13,320 nucleotides of DNA from Clostridia bacterium. Lineage in GTDB: Bacteria; Bacillota; Clostridia; Oscillospirales; Butyricicoccaceae. The position numbers and the translations under genes were made by a program. The first letter of the stretch is position 1, and every line of letters begins with the position of its first letter. Shown in pieces: positions 1 through 6,818 of the stretch. Location: positions 1 through 13,320 of the forward strand of contig CAAFJY010000079.1 in assembly GCA_900763355.1 (NCBI GenBank), in the 5' to 3' direction. Below the pieces are notes generated by a model that was not told the DNA's origin, ran no database searches, and worked only from the letters and a program-made list of their open reading frames with translations.

Positions 1-22
1 TAATTATGAATAGAAATTCAAG

Positions 23-34
23 CGGTGTTCACCG
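23..34. promoter_or_regulatory. Short dyad upstream of the XRE gene, possible operator
   Basis: CGGTG-TT-CACCG is a 5-bp-arm inverted repeat just upstream of the Shine-Dalgarno (AAAGGAG, 41-47) of the small regulator. XRE regulators often bind short dyads next to their own gene, so autoregulation is possible. The arms are short and no second copy is visible, so this could be chance. Confidence 0.25.
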
Positions 35-58
35 TCCCGAAAAGGAGCATCAATAACT

Positions 59-421
59 ATGGTCACTTTGTCTGTCGAAGAAAAACGCGCCATGTGCCAG
101 ACCCTCGCTGAGCATCTCCCCAAGATCCGCGAACTGCTGGGCACCACCCAGGAGACCTTTGGAGATCTGTGCGGTCTGTCCCGGATCACCATTTCCCGGA
201 TCGAAAACGGGTCTGCCCGGATGAAGTGGTCCCACCTGACATCGGTCCTGTTCGTCTGTGCCATCAATCGCCGGACCAAGGAGTATTTCTATGCCAACGA
301 TCTGCTGGGGACCCGGTTCCTGCAGTTCATGCAGCAGAAGGACGACAATATTCCCCCGGAGACCAACATCGTGGTGGACATTGACCGTCTGCGGGCCTTT
401 GTCAAGGACGGAACCCTCTGA
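59..421 (+). CDS. XRE-family HTH transcriptional regulator (120 aa)
   Basis: This is a small DNA-binding protein. Residues about 17-55 form a Cro/C1-type helix-turn-helix: IRELLGTTQETFGDLCGLS followed by the recognition-helix segment RITISRIENG, where SRIENG is the usual XRE signature. The C-terminal half (about 60-120) is charged, has no recognisable ligand or enzyme domain, and may serve dimerisation. The ATG at 59 is preceded by AAAGGAG at good spacing. The gene ends just before a strong intrinsic terminator and the next gene has its own promoter, so it is probably a separate transcription unit. Its target is unknown; the adjacent peptidoglycan-recycling genes are candidates by position only. 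The fold is clear, the function is not. Confidence 0.85.
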   Translation: MVTLSVEEKRAMCQTLAEHLPKIRELLGTTQETFGDLCGLSRITISRIENGSARMKWSHLTSVLFVCAINRRTKEYFYANDLLGTRFLQFMQQKDDNIPPETNIVVDIDRLRAFVKDGTL

Positions 422-450
422 CCGGTCGCCGATTTTCTTTTTCCAGCAAA

Positions 451-480
451 CGCCGCCGGTGCGCCCGGCGGCGTTTTTTT
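451..480 (+). terminator. Intrinsic terminator of the XRE gene
   Basis: A perfect 9-bp GC stem, CGCCGCCGG (451-459) with CCGGCGGCG (465-473), a 5-nt loop and a run of seven T at 474-480, lies 30 bp after the stop codon. Confidence 0.93.
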
Positions 481-508
481 GATTTTTCCGCAGACGGGGC
501 GGTTTTGA

Positions 509-537
509 ATGACATCCCCTGCATTTTATGCTACAAT
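509..537 (+). promoter_or_regulatory. Sigma-A type promoter for the serine hydrolase-nagZ operon
   Basis: ATGACA (509-514, 5/6 to TTGACA), a 17-bp spacer and TACAAT (532-537) with an extended -10 TG at 529-530. Transcription would start near 544, giving a leader of about 60 nt before the ATG at 605. Confidence 0.75.
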
Positions 538-604
538 AAAGACCAAAGTCTCTGAAGCCCAAAATCTCTCATAAAAAGTCTCTCACAAAAACGGAGGAAC
601 GAAT

Positions 605-2038
605 ATGGACGAAAAACGACTGACCCGGGCCCTGGACCGAGCGCTGGAGCGCATCACCCGGGAGACCGGCCTGGTGGGCGGTGTGGTGGATGTCATCCGC
701 GGCGGCCAGGTAGTCTATACTTATCACTACGGTTATTCCGACCGGGAAAACCAGCTCCCCATGACGCAGGAAACACTCTTCGATGTGGCCTCCACTTCCA
801 AAGCGTGGACCGTCATGCTGGCGGCCCAGGCCATTGACGACGGTCTCCTCACCTGGGACGGGCCCATCCGGGACGTCATCCCGGAGTTCGAGATGCTGGA
901 TCCCTATGTGGGAGCCCATCTTTCCGTCCGGGATCTGGCCAGTCACCGCTCCGGTCTCCCCGGCCACGATTTCCTCCGGGAAAAGATCCCCGGCGACCGG
1001 GAAAATCTCATGCGCAAGCTGGCCTTTTTGGAGATGAACTGCGGCTTCCGCAGCAAATATCAGTACAATAACCACATGTTCATCCTCCTGGGCTACCTGG
1101 TGGAGCGGGCCCGGGGCGGGATGCTGTGGGAGGATCAGATCCGCAAATACATCGCCGGCCCCCTGGGGGTGGATCCCATCCGCTTCCGCGGCGTGAAGGA
1201 GGATATGGAGGGCATCCGTCCCGCTCTCCCCTATTGCAGCAACGGCTATGAGACCAATCGCTGCGGCTATGCCACCAACTATCACAGCGCCCCCTGCGGC
1301 GGCATCCGCATCAGCATGGCCAACATGGCCAAATGGATCGCCGCCATGAGCCGGGGCGGCGCCCTCCCCGGCGGCGGCCGCCTGTGCTCTCCTGCGCAGT
1401 ATGCCGAGATCATCGCCCCCGTCATCTCCGCCCCGGAGGAGGACTGCTTCTGGCTGAAGAACTCCAGCTATGCCCAGGGATGGATCAACGCCGACTATCG
1501 CGGGCACAACGTGGTCTTCCACAGCGGCGGGCTCACGGGCTTCAACACCCAGGTGGGCTTCCTCCCCGGGGAGGACTGCGGCTATGTCATGTGCTTCAAC
1601 ACCGGCACCACCCCGGCCCACCAGGTCTCCCGGGCCATCGTGCTGGATGCTCTGGTGGACGGCGCGCCCCAGGAGAGCTATGACAATATGATCGACCACT
1701 GGTGTGCCCGCCGGGACAAGATGCGGGCCCAGGTCCTGGCCAACGCCCAGGGTACTCCCATCACCGCCAAGACCCATCCCACGCTCCCCGGCACCTACCG
1801 CCACCCCGCCTATGAGGAATGCGTCATTGCAGAGAAAGATGGGCAGCTGCACTTCACCTATGGAGACTTTGACGCGGGGCTCCAGCTCCAGGCCGACGGG
1901 CGCATCAGCGCCTTTTCCGGGGAGCTGGACGGGCTGGACCCCAGCGCCATCTATCTCTATCCCCAGGACAACGGGGACATCCGCATCCTCACCCCCGACA
2001 GCGGTGACCTTCGCCTGCTGTTCACCCGGGAGGGCTGA
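605..2038 (+). CDS. Class C beta-lactamase-like serine hydrolase, possible muropeptide amidase (477 aa)
   Basis: This belongs to the penicillin-binding/AmpC-like serine hydrolase family (beta-lactamase domain, about residues 5-345). The three family motifs are visible: SxxK as S63-T-S-K66 (acyl-enzyme Ser and its Lys), YxN as Y154-N-N156, and HxG as H306-S-G308, which replaces the KTG of true penicillinases. Residues about 365-477 form a beta-rich C-terminal domain like those attached to many esterase or peptidase members. The N-terminus (MDEKRLTRALDRALERI) is charged, with no signal peptide or lipobox, so the protein is probably cytosolic. GGAGG precedes the ATG at 605. The stop lies 3 nt before nagZ. 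In Bacillus subtilis the amidase AmiE, which cleaves MurNAc from peptides, belongs to this family and is encoded next to NagZ. An AmiE-like role is therefore inferred from context; esterase or D-aminopeptidase activity is possible, and beta-lactam resistance is unlikely. Confidence 0.85.
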   Translation: MDEKRLTRALDRALERITRETGLVGGVVDVIRGGQVVYTYHYGYSDRENQLPMTQETLFDVASTSKAWTVMLAAQAIDDGLLTWDGPIRDVIPEFEMLDPYVGAHLSVRDLASHRSGLPGHDFLREKIPGDRENLMRKLAFLEMNCGFRSKYQYNNHMFILLGYLVERARGGMLWEDQIRKYIAGPLGVDPIRFRGVKEDMEGIRPALPYCSNGYETNRCGYATNYHSAPCGGIRISMANMAKWIAAMSRGGALPGGGRLCSPAQYAEIIAPVISAPEEDCFWLKNSSYAQGWINADYRGHNVVFHSGGLTGFNTQVGFLPGEDCGYVMCFNTGTTPAHQVSRAIVLDALVDGAPQESYDNMIDHWCARRDKMRAQVLANAQGTPITAKTHPTLPGTYRHPAYEECVIAEKDGQLHFTYGDFDAGLQLQADGRISAFSGELDGLDPSAIYLYPQDNGDIRILTPDSGDLRLLFTREG

Positions 2039-2041
2039 GCC

Positions 2042-3037
2042 ATGAAGGCCCTGCTGGATTCCCTCACCCTGGAGCAGAAGGTGGGGCAGCTCTTCCTTAT
2101 CCGCTGCCCCCAGGAAAACGAGGCCCAGGCCATCGCCTGCTTTCAGCCGGCGGGGCTGGTGCTCTTTTCGGTGGATTTTGAAAACCGCACGGCGGAGGAG
2201 GTCCGCGCCCGCATCGCCATGATGCAGGAAAATGCTCCCCTCCCTCTCCTGGTCTCGGCCGACGAGGAGGGCGGCACCGTCTGCCGCGTCTCCCGCCAGC
2301 CGGCCCTCCGGGACAAGAAATTCCCCGCTCCCCGGGAGCTCTATGCCGCCGGGGGCTGGGAGGCCGTGGAGCAGGACGCCCGGGAAAAGGCCGCTCTGCT
2401 GCAGGATCTGGGGCTCAACGTCAACCTGGCCCCGGTGTGCGACATCAGCGACGATCCCGCCCACTTCATCTATCCCCGGGCCATTTCCGGAGACGGGAAA
2501 ATGGCGGCGGACTTTGTCCGCCGGGTGGTGACCATCTCGGAGGAGATGGGGGTGGGGACGGTGCTCAAGCACTTCCCCGGCTATGGCGGCAACGCCGACA
2601 CCCATGTGGGCTTCAGCCGGGACGGGCGTCCCCTGTCCCATTTCCGCAAGCACGACCTCCTCCCCTTTGCGGCGGGCTTCGCTGCCGGGAGCCGGGCGGT
2701 GATGATGTCCCACAACATCGTCGCCTGTCTCGACGGGCATCTGCCCGCCTCCCTCTCTCCCCGGATGCACGATTTTCTCCGGGCGGAAATGGGCTTCGAC
2801 GGAGTCATCATGACCGACGATCTCCAGATGGACGCGGTAAGCAAGTTCTGGGACGCGGGCGAAGCCGCTGTCCAGGCCGTTTTGGCCGGGAACGATCTCC
2901 TGTGCGCCTCCCAGTGGGAAACGCAGATCCCCGCCGTCCTCCGGGCCGCCGAGAGCGGCGTTCTCCCTCGGGAAACCCTGGACCGCTCGGTCCTCCGGGT
3001 CCTGATATGGAAGCGTTCCCTGGGCCTGCTGAAATGA
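2042..3037 (+). CDS. nagZ: Glycoside hydrolase family 3 beta-N-acetylhexosaminidase, NagZ-like (331 aa)
   Basis: NagZ-type GH3 enzymes remove GlcNAc from GlcNAc-(anhydro)MurNAc muropeptides during cell-wall recycling. Visible signatures are DEEGG at 74-78 (usual DQEGG, sugar-binding Asp), R146 in YPRAIS, KHFPGYGG at 176-183 (KHFPGHGD-like, Lys-His substrate ligands), the Asp186-Thr-His188 acid/base dyad of the DSH loop, and MTDDLQM around 257-263 with the nucleophile Asp259. The length is close to the one-domain cytosolic NagZ of Gram-negatives (about 340 aa), and no signal peptide is present. This differs from secreted two-domain Bacillus NagZ. The gene starts 3 nt after the serine hydrolase stop, so translation is probably coupled. 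The small departures (His to Tyr in the KHFPG loop, Arg to Thr after DEEGG) do not touch the catalytic dyad or nucleophile. Confidence 0.9.
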   Translation: MKALLDSLTLEQKVGQLFLIRCPQENEAQAIACFQPAGLVLFSVDFENRTAEEVRARIAMMQENAPLPLLVSADEEGGTVCRVSRQPALRDKKFPAPRELYAAGGWEAVEQDAREKAALLQDLGLNVNLAPVCDISDDPAHFIYPRAISGDGKMAADFVRRVVTISEEMGVGTVLKHFPGYGGNADTHVGFSRDGRPLSHFRKHDLLPFAAGFAAGSRAVMMSHNIVACLDGHLPASLSPRMHDFLRAEMGFDGVIMTDDLQMDAVSKFWDAGEAAVQAVLAGNDLLCASQWETQIPAVLRAAESGVLPRETLDRSVLRVLIWKRSLGLLK

Positions 3038-3044
3038 TCTCATC

Positions 3045-3080
3045 AAAAAACGCCTCTGCCATGCGGCAGAGGCGTTTTTT
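3045..3080. terminator. Bidirectional intrinsic terminator between nagZ and the radical SAM gene
   Basis: A perfect 10-bp stem, CGCCTCTGCC (3051-3060) with GGCAGAGGCG (3065-3074), has an ATGC loop and is flanked by A6 (3045-3050) and T6 (3075-3080). It therefore works on both strands and separates the convergent genes ending at 3037 and 3090. Confidence 0.93.
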
Positions 3081-3089
3081 CGTTCTTTT

Positions 3090-3992
3090 TTAGAATTTCT
3101 CGATCCAGTGGAGGTCATAGGGCTCAAAGACCACCTTGCGGTAGGCCTCCACATCCAGAAGAGTCCCATCCCAGTCGGAATGGAGGACCCCGGTCTGCTT
3201 GATGAGGATATCGTAGAGGATATCGTAGGTGACGCCGTCGTCCCCGGTCTCCACGATGGTGCTGTAGGGGAGGGTCTTGTGGTAGGTGAGCTCCAGCCCC
3301 TCGAAATCAAAGTGGAAGCCGCAGCGCATCCGGCAGCCATCCAGCCCGGTATAGCGGGCCACCTGGCAGAGATCGTGGTAAATGGGATCGTGATCCCGAT
3401 CATAGAGATTGTCCGGGGTGGTGTCGGTATAATCGAAGCGGAACTGGATGGGACGGCCCAGAGCCTGGATCCGCCGGATATAGGGCACCAGCTGCTCCCG
3501 GGGATAGTCCCGGAAGAGGACGCAGTTGACCCGCACGGGCACCGGCATCTCCGCCAGCAGCCGGTCAGAGGACTCCACCACATATTTCACCAGATGGCGG
3601 GAGACATTGATGCAGGTGATCTTGTCCCGGTTCTTTTGAGCAAAGGCCAGAATATCCTCCTCGGTGACGCCGTGGAGGAGCGGGAGGGTGGTGTTGATAT
3701 AGACCTTGTGGGTCCGGGGGATGACGTCCAGCATGGTCTGGAGCGCCCCCAGATCGGCAAAGGGCTCGCCCCCGGTGAAGACAAAGTCGCACTGGGGGGT
3801 GATGCCGTCCATGGTCCGGATGCTGTCGCAGATGGCCTCCACGCTGAAGCCGGTCATGTCGGCATATTCTTTTTTATTGATGCAGAACGGGCAGTGGTTC
3901 CCGCAGTCATAGGGGACAAAAATGGTCACCGTCGCCCCGCCTGCCCGGGTCTTGTAGGGATGTTTCATTCTTGTTTCAGCCAACCTTTTCAC
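3090..3992 (-). CDS. Radical SAM superfamily enzyme, substrate unknown (300 aa)
   Basis: The 4Fe-4S/SAM-binding motif CX3CX2C is present as C30-GNH-C34-PF-C37, followed by the SAM-contacting GGEP motif (FTGGEPF, G74-P77). The rest fits a partial TIM barrel of about 220 residues. There is a second cysteine pair in GCRMRCGF, but no recognisable SPASM, B12-binding or TRAM domain. The size and HCPFC context resemble small anaerobic radical SAM proteins, including activases, but no glycyl-radical partner is encoded nearby. The GTG start given here has only a weak AAGG upstream. An in-frame ATG at 3968 (MKHPYK) gives 292 aa and leaves a more normal leader, so the start is uncertain. The gene is monocistronic, with its own promoter and a shared terminator. 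The enzyme class is sure; the reaction is not known. Confidence 0.88.
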   Translation of the reverse strand: MKRLAETRMKHPYKTRAGGATVTIFVPYDCGNHCPFCINKKEYADMTGFSVEAICDSIRTMDGITPQCDFVFTGGEPFADLGALQTMLDVIPRTHKVYINTTLPLLHGVTEEDILAFAQKNRDKITCINVSRHLVKYVVESSDRLLAEMPVPVRVNCVLFRDYPREQLVPYIRRIQALGRPIQFRFDYTDTTPDNLYDRDHDPIYHDLCQVARYTGLDGCRMRCGFHFDFEGLELTYHKTLPYSTIVETGDDGVTYDILYDILIKQTGVLHSDWDGTLLDVEAYRKVVFEPYDLHWIEKF

Positions 3993-4009
3993 ATATCATT
4001 GACCTTACT

Positions 4010-4038
4010 ATTTTACCCATATCTTCGGGAAAAGTCAA
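4010..4038 (-). promoter_or_regulatory. Promoter of the radical SAM gene
   Basis: On the minus strand TTGACT (4038-4033), a 17-bp spacer and TAAAAT (4015-4010) match the vegetative consensus. The predicted start near 4003 leaves only about 11 nt before the GTG at 3992, or about 35 nt before the ATG at 3968. Confidence 0.75.
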
Positions 4039-4086
4039 CCCATGGTCCCCGGTTCTGACACGGAACCGGACAATTTCAGCCATTTG

Positions 4087-4150
4087 CGGAAAAACTTCCG
4101 TCTTTCTCCGCGGTTTTCCAGCATTTTGTGTCGTTTTTCTGAAAAACCGC
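4087..4150. repeat. Two adjacent inverted repeats in the iscU/radical SAM gap
   Basis: A first hairpin has arms at 4087-4094 and 4103-4110 (CGGAAAAA/TTTCTCCG). A second, overlapping it by one base, has 12-bp arms at 4110-4121 and 4139-4150 (GCGGTTTTCCAG/CTGAAAAACCGC, one mismatch) around a 17-nt T-rich loop. Neither has a clean T tail. They lie upstream of the radical SAM promoter and downstream of the iscU terminator, so their role is unclear. Confidence 0.5.
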
Positions 4151-4195
4151 CGGAAACGCGCAAAAAAGTGCGCCGCCAATGCGGGCCGCTCTTCC

Positions 4196-4230
4196 ACACA
4201 AAACCGCCCCTGCCGTGCGGGCAGGGGCGG
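4196..4230 (-). terminator. Intrinsic terminator of the nifS-iscU operon
   Basis: On the minus strand CCGCCCCTGCC pairs perfectly with GGCAGGGGCGG (4230-4220 with 4214-4204). The loop is 5 nt and the tail TTTTGTGTGG, starting 21 bp after the iscU stop. Confidence 0.88.
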
Positions 4231-4250
4231 CGGAAGGCACTCAGGGGCGC

Positions 4251-4697
4251 TCAGTGCTCCTCGTGACCGTGGGTCTCGTCACAGTGGTCGCAGTCGGCCG
4301 CGCAGCCCACGATGGGCTTGGGGTCGATGCCCTGCCGCTGATAATAGTCCGCCAGCGCGGCCCGGATGGCCTCCTCCGCCAGAACGGAGCAATGGACCTT
4401 CACGGGAGGGAGCCCATCCAGAGCTTCCATGACGGCCTTGTTGGTGAGCTGGAGGGCCTCCTGGATGCTCTTGCCCTTGACCAGCTCTGTGGCCATGGAC
4501 GAGGTGGCCACCGCCGCCCCGCAGCCAAAGGTCTGGAACTTCACGTCTACGATGATGTCGTTTTCGATCTTGAGCATCATTTTCATGATGTCGCCGCACT
4601 TCTGGTTGCCCACCATGCCCACGGCGTTGGCATCGGGGAGATCGCCCACATTCCGGGGATGGGCGAAATGATCCATGACTTTTGCAGAATAATCCAC
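4251..4697 (-). CDS. iscU: Fe-S cluster assembly scaffold, IscU/NifU N-terminal type (148 aa)
   Basis: IscU proteins assemble 2Fe-2S clusters from sulfur supplied by the cysteine desulfurase. The three ligand cysteines sit in canonical contexts: C34 (GMVGNQKCGD), C59 (FGCGAA) and C103 preceded by H102 (LPPVKVHCSVLAEEA). LPPVK (96-100) is the segment bound by the HscA chaperone in proteobacteria. Compared with E. coli IscU (128 aa) there is a C-terminal extension with C132, C136, C139 and H138/143/145/148. The start is GTG at 4697, chosen because a perfect AAAGGAGG (4713-4706) lies just upstream and the protein then begins at the usual DYSxKVMDHF. The stop of nifS lies 18 nt upstream, so the two form one operon. 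Function is clear; only the role of the tail is unknown. Confidence 0.95.
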   Translation of the reverse strand: MDYSAKVMDHFAHPRNVGDLPDANAVGMVGNQKCGDIMKMMLKIENDIIVDVKFQTFGCGAAVATSSMATELVKGKSIQEALQLTNKAVMEALDGLPPVKVHCSVLAEEAIRAALADYYQRQGIDPKPIVGCAADCDHCDETHGHEEH

Positions 4698-4715
4698 TTG
4701 GGTTTCCTCCTTTGT

Positions 4716-5882
4716 TTATGCTTTCCAGATGGGGGACATGGCCCGGAGGGTCTCCACCACCTGGGTGAGACGCTCCAGGATGTAGTCCACATCCTCTTCA
4801 GTGTTCTGGGGGCCCAGGGTCAGACGCAGGGAGCCGTGGGAGATCTCGTGGCTCAGGCCGATGCCCAGGAGCACATGGCTGGGATCCAGGCTCCCGGTGG
4901 AGCAGGCCGAGCCGGTGCTGGCGCAGATGCCGTTCATATCCAGGCGGAGCACCAGGCTCTCGCCCTCGATGGCGTTGATGCAGAAGGAGCAGGTCCCGGG
5001 CAGGCGCTGGGTGGGATGCCCGGTGAGAATGGTCTGGGGCAGCTTGAGCACGCCCTCGATGAGCTTCTGGGACAGATAGCCCACATAGGCGCTCTCCCGC
5101 TCCATGTTGACCCGCTTGAGCCGGGCGGCCTCGCCCAGAGCGACGATGGAGGCGATGTTCTCGGTGCCCGAACGGAGGCCCCGCTCCTGTCCGCCGCCGG
5201 TGAGGATGGGCTGGAGGACGATGCCCTTGCGGATATAGATGGCGCCCACGCCCTTGGGGGCGTTGATCTTGTGGCCGGAGAGGGACAGCAGGTCGATGTT
5301 CATGGCCTTGACGTCCACGGGGACATGGCCATAGGCCTGGACGGCGTCGGTGTGGAATACCACGCCCTTTTCCCGGCAGAGCGCGCCGATCTCGGCCACA
5401 TGGTTGACGGTTCCGATCTCGTTGTTGGCGAACATGATGCTCACCAGGGCGGTGTCGGGACGGATAGCCGCCGCCAGCTGGTCCAGCTCCACCTGGCCAT
5501 ATTGGTTGACGGGGAGATAGGTGACCTCATACCCCTCCCTTTCCAGGGCCTGGGCGGTGTGGAGGATGGCATGATGCTCGATGGTGGAGGTGATCATGTG
5601 CTTTTTCCCCTTGGCCTGGGGGGAGTGGAGATAGCCCCGCAGGGCCATGTTGTCCGATTCGCTGCCGCAGCCGGTGAAGATGATCTCCGAGGGCTCGGCA
5701 TTCATCAGGAGAGCCACCTCCTTCCGGGCGTTTTCCAGCGCCTTGTGGCTGCTCTGGCCCAGATGATAGAGGGTGCTTGCGTTGCCGTATTCCGTGGTGA
5801 GGAACGGCATCATTTTGCTCAGGACCTCGGCGGCGATGGGGGTGGTGGCCGCGTTGTCCGCGTAAACAAAGCGATCTTCCAT
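4716..5882 (-). CDS. nifS: Cysteine desulfurase NifS/IscS (388 aa)
   Basis: This PLP enzyme converts cysteine to alanine and passes persulfide sulfur to the Fe-S scaffold encoded next. Residues seen are: N-terminal YADNAATTP (7-15), H104 stacking on PLP (STIEHHA), the D179/Q182 cofactor contacts (HTDAVQAYG), the Schiff-base K205 in LSGHKINAPKG, and the catalytic C327 in STGSACSTG on the flexible loop, at almost the same position as in Azotobacter NifS. Length is normal for group I desulfurases (about 390-405 aa). AAAGGAG lies about 11 nt before the ATG. It is the first gene of a two-gene operon; no Rrf2/IscR gene is visible in the window. The longer SSLDP-like loop and iscU linkage argue against a SufS or tRNA-dedicated enzyme. 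Confidence 0.96.
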   Translation of the reverse strand: MEDRFVYADNAATTPIAAEVLSKMMPFLTTEYGNASTLYHLGQSSHKALENARKEVALLMNAEPSEIIFTGCGSESDNMALRGYLHSPQAKGKKHMITSTIEHHAILHTAQALEREGYEVTYLPVNQYGQVELDQLAAAIRPDTALVSIMFANNEIGTVNHVAEIGALCREKGVVFHTDAVQAYGHVPVDVKAMNIDLLSLSGHKINAPKGVGAIYIRKGIVLQPILTGGGQERGLRSGTENIASIVALGEAARLKRVNMERESAYVGYLSQKLIEGVLKLPQTILTGHPTQRLPGTCSFCINAIEGESLVLRLDMNGICASTGSACSTGSLDPSHVLLGIGLSHEISHGSLRLTLGPQNTEEDVDYILERLTQVVETLRAMSPIWKA

Positions 5883-5901
5883 GGGGTTTGCTGCTCCTTT
5901 C

Positions 5902-5920
5902 GGCAGGGGCGCGCCCTGCC
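5902..5920. repeat. Hairpin in the nifS leader
   Basis: GGCAGGG (5902-5908) and CCCTGCC (5914-5920) form a 7-bp stem with a GCGCG loop, lying between the predicted promoter and the ribosome binding site of nifS. There is no T tract, so it is not a terminator. It could be an mRNA-stabilising stem or an operator half; this is a guess. Confidence 0.35.
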
Positions 5921-5937
5921 CATTTGTTGTCTATTTT

Positions 5938-5966
5938 ACCATACACTACATCGGGTGTTTTTTCAA
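5938..5966 (-). promoter_or_regulatory. Candidate promoter for nifS-iscU
   Basis: On the minus strand TTGAAA (5966-5961), a 17-bp spacer and TATGGT (5943-5938). The -10 is a 4/6 match. A TAAAAT follows directly but sits 22 bp from the same -35, so the choice of -10 is uncertain. Confidence 0.45.
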
Positions 5967-5999
5967 GAGAAACCGGGGAAAATCTCCCGTTTTCTCCGG
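5964..5999 (-). terminator. Probable terminator of the hxlR-rnhA-phzF operon
   Basis: On the minus strand CCGGAGAAAA and TTTTCCCCGG form a 10-bp stem with one mismatch around a 7-nt loop (5999-5973), followed by TTTCTCTTG. It lies 23 bp beyond the phzF stop and partly overlaps the predicted nifS -35. Confidence 0.6.
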
Positions 6000-6022
6000 A
6001 TTTTTTGGGAAAAAGCGGGGTT

Positions 6023-6799
6023 TTACACAAAAAGCTCGGCTTTTGCGTAGAGGACGGCCTTTCCCGCCAAAAAGACCCGCTCCCCCGCCCGGCGGCAGGA
6101 CAGCACCCCCGTCCGGGGGGAGGCCTGGAAGGCGAGGATGTCCTCCCGCCCCAGCCGTTCGGCCCAATAGGGGACGATGTGGCAGTGGCCGGAGCCGCAC
6201 ACCGGATCCTCCGGCACGGCCAGCTTGGGGGCAAAGGTGCGGGAAACGCAGGTGTAGTCCTTCCCCGGGGCCGTCACCTGGAGGAGGAGGCCGTCCAGCC
6301 CCCGGACCTTGTCCAGGTCGGGCTGCATCCGGCGCACGGTCTCCTCGTCGTCAAAGACGCAGAGGAGGTCCCGGCCCATCCAGGCCTCCCGGGGGCGGGC
6401 CCCCATGGCCTGCTCCATCTGGTCGGTGACGGGGACGGGGCGGAGGACATAGGCGGGGAACTCCATTTCCAGCGTCCCATCATCCCCTGCGGTGACGGTG
6501 AGCTTCCCGCTGAGGGTCTCGAAGGTCACCTGCCTGTCCCCCGGGCGGTAAAACCGCAGGATCACATAGGCGGCCGTCAGGGTGGCGTGGCCGCACAGGT
6601 CGATCTCGCCCCCGGGAGTGAACCACCGCAGGCGGTAGCCCTCTCCTTCCGGAACGGCAAAGGCCGTCTCGGAGAGATTGTTCTCCCGGGTGATCTTCAT
6701 CATGAGCGCCTTCTCCGGCCACCGGTCCAGGATATTGATGGCGGCGGGGTTGCCGCAGAAGAGCTCGCCGGTAAAGGCATCCACGGTGTATTGGGTCAT
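6023..6799 (-). CDS. PhzF-family isomerase/epimerase-like protein (258 aa)
   Basis: This is the PhzF fold (diaminopimelate epimerase-like, two alpha/beta halves). The signatures are FCGNPAAI near residue 14-21, the catalytic Glu in NLSETAFAV (about residue 45), TPGGEIDLCGHATL about 61-74, and the mirror motif DPVCGSGHCHI near residue 216-226. Family members isomerise small carbon skeletons; for phenazine makers this is DHHA, but this genome window has no other phenazine gene, so the substrate is unknown and phenazine synthesis should not be assumed. The ATG at 6799 was chosen over upstream in-frame codons because GAGGAGGAG precedes it and it starts the standard fold (MTQYTVDAFT). It lies 19 nt after rnhA and is the last gene of its operon. 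Confidence 0.9.
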   Translation of the reverse strand: MTQYTVDAFTGELFCGNPAAINILDRWPEKALMMKITRENNLSETAFAVPEGEGYRLRWFTPGGEIDLCGHATLTAAYVILRFYRPGDRQVTFETLSGKLTVTAGDDGTLEMEFPAYVLRPVPVTDQMEQAMGARPREAWMGRDLLCVFDDEETVRRMQPDLDKVRGLDGLLLQVTAPGKDYTCVSRTFAPKLAVPEDPVCGSGHCHIVPYWAERLGREDILAFQASPRTGVLSCRRAGERVFLAGKAVLYAKAELFV

Positions 6800-6818
6800 C
6801 ACGTCAGATCTCCTCCTC

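Noticed and set aside
605..2038. Antibiotic-resistance beta-lactamase
   Set aside because: Only the family fold matches: the third motif is HSG rather than KTG, no signal peptide is present, and the linked nagZ points to cell-wall recycling.
569..3583. Open frame of about 1000 codons antisense to the serine hydrolase, nagZ and part of the radical SAM gene
   Set aside because: It mirrors three real genes with full motif sets and crosses a bidirectional terminator. It has no domain and a low-complexity Gly/Ala/Pro/Arg/His-rich composition typical of the opposite strand of GC-rich codons.
4179..6050. Open frame of about 620 codons on the plus strand over iscU and nifS
   Set aside because: It is antisense to two genes with all catalytic residues, has Gly/His/Asp-rich low-complexity composition and no ribosome site.
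6023..6799. Phenazine biosynthesis gene
   Set aside because: PhzF homologues are widespread in non-producers, and no other phz gene is present in the window.
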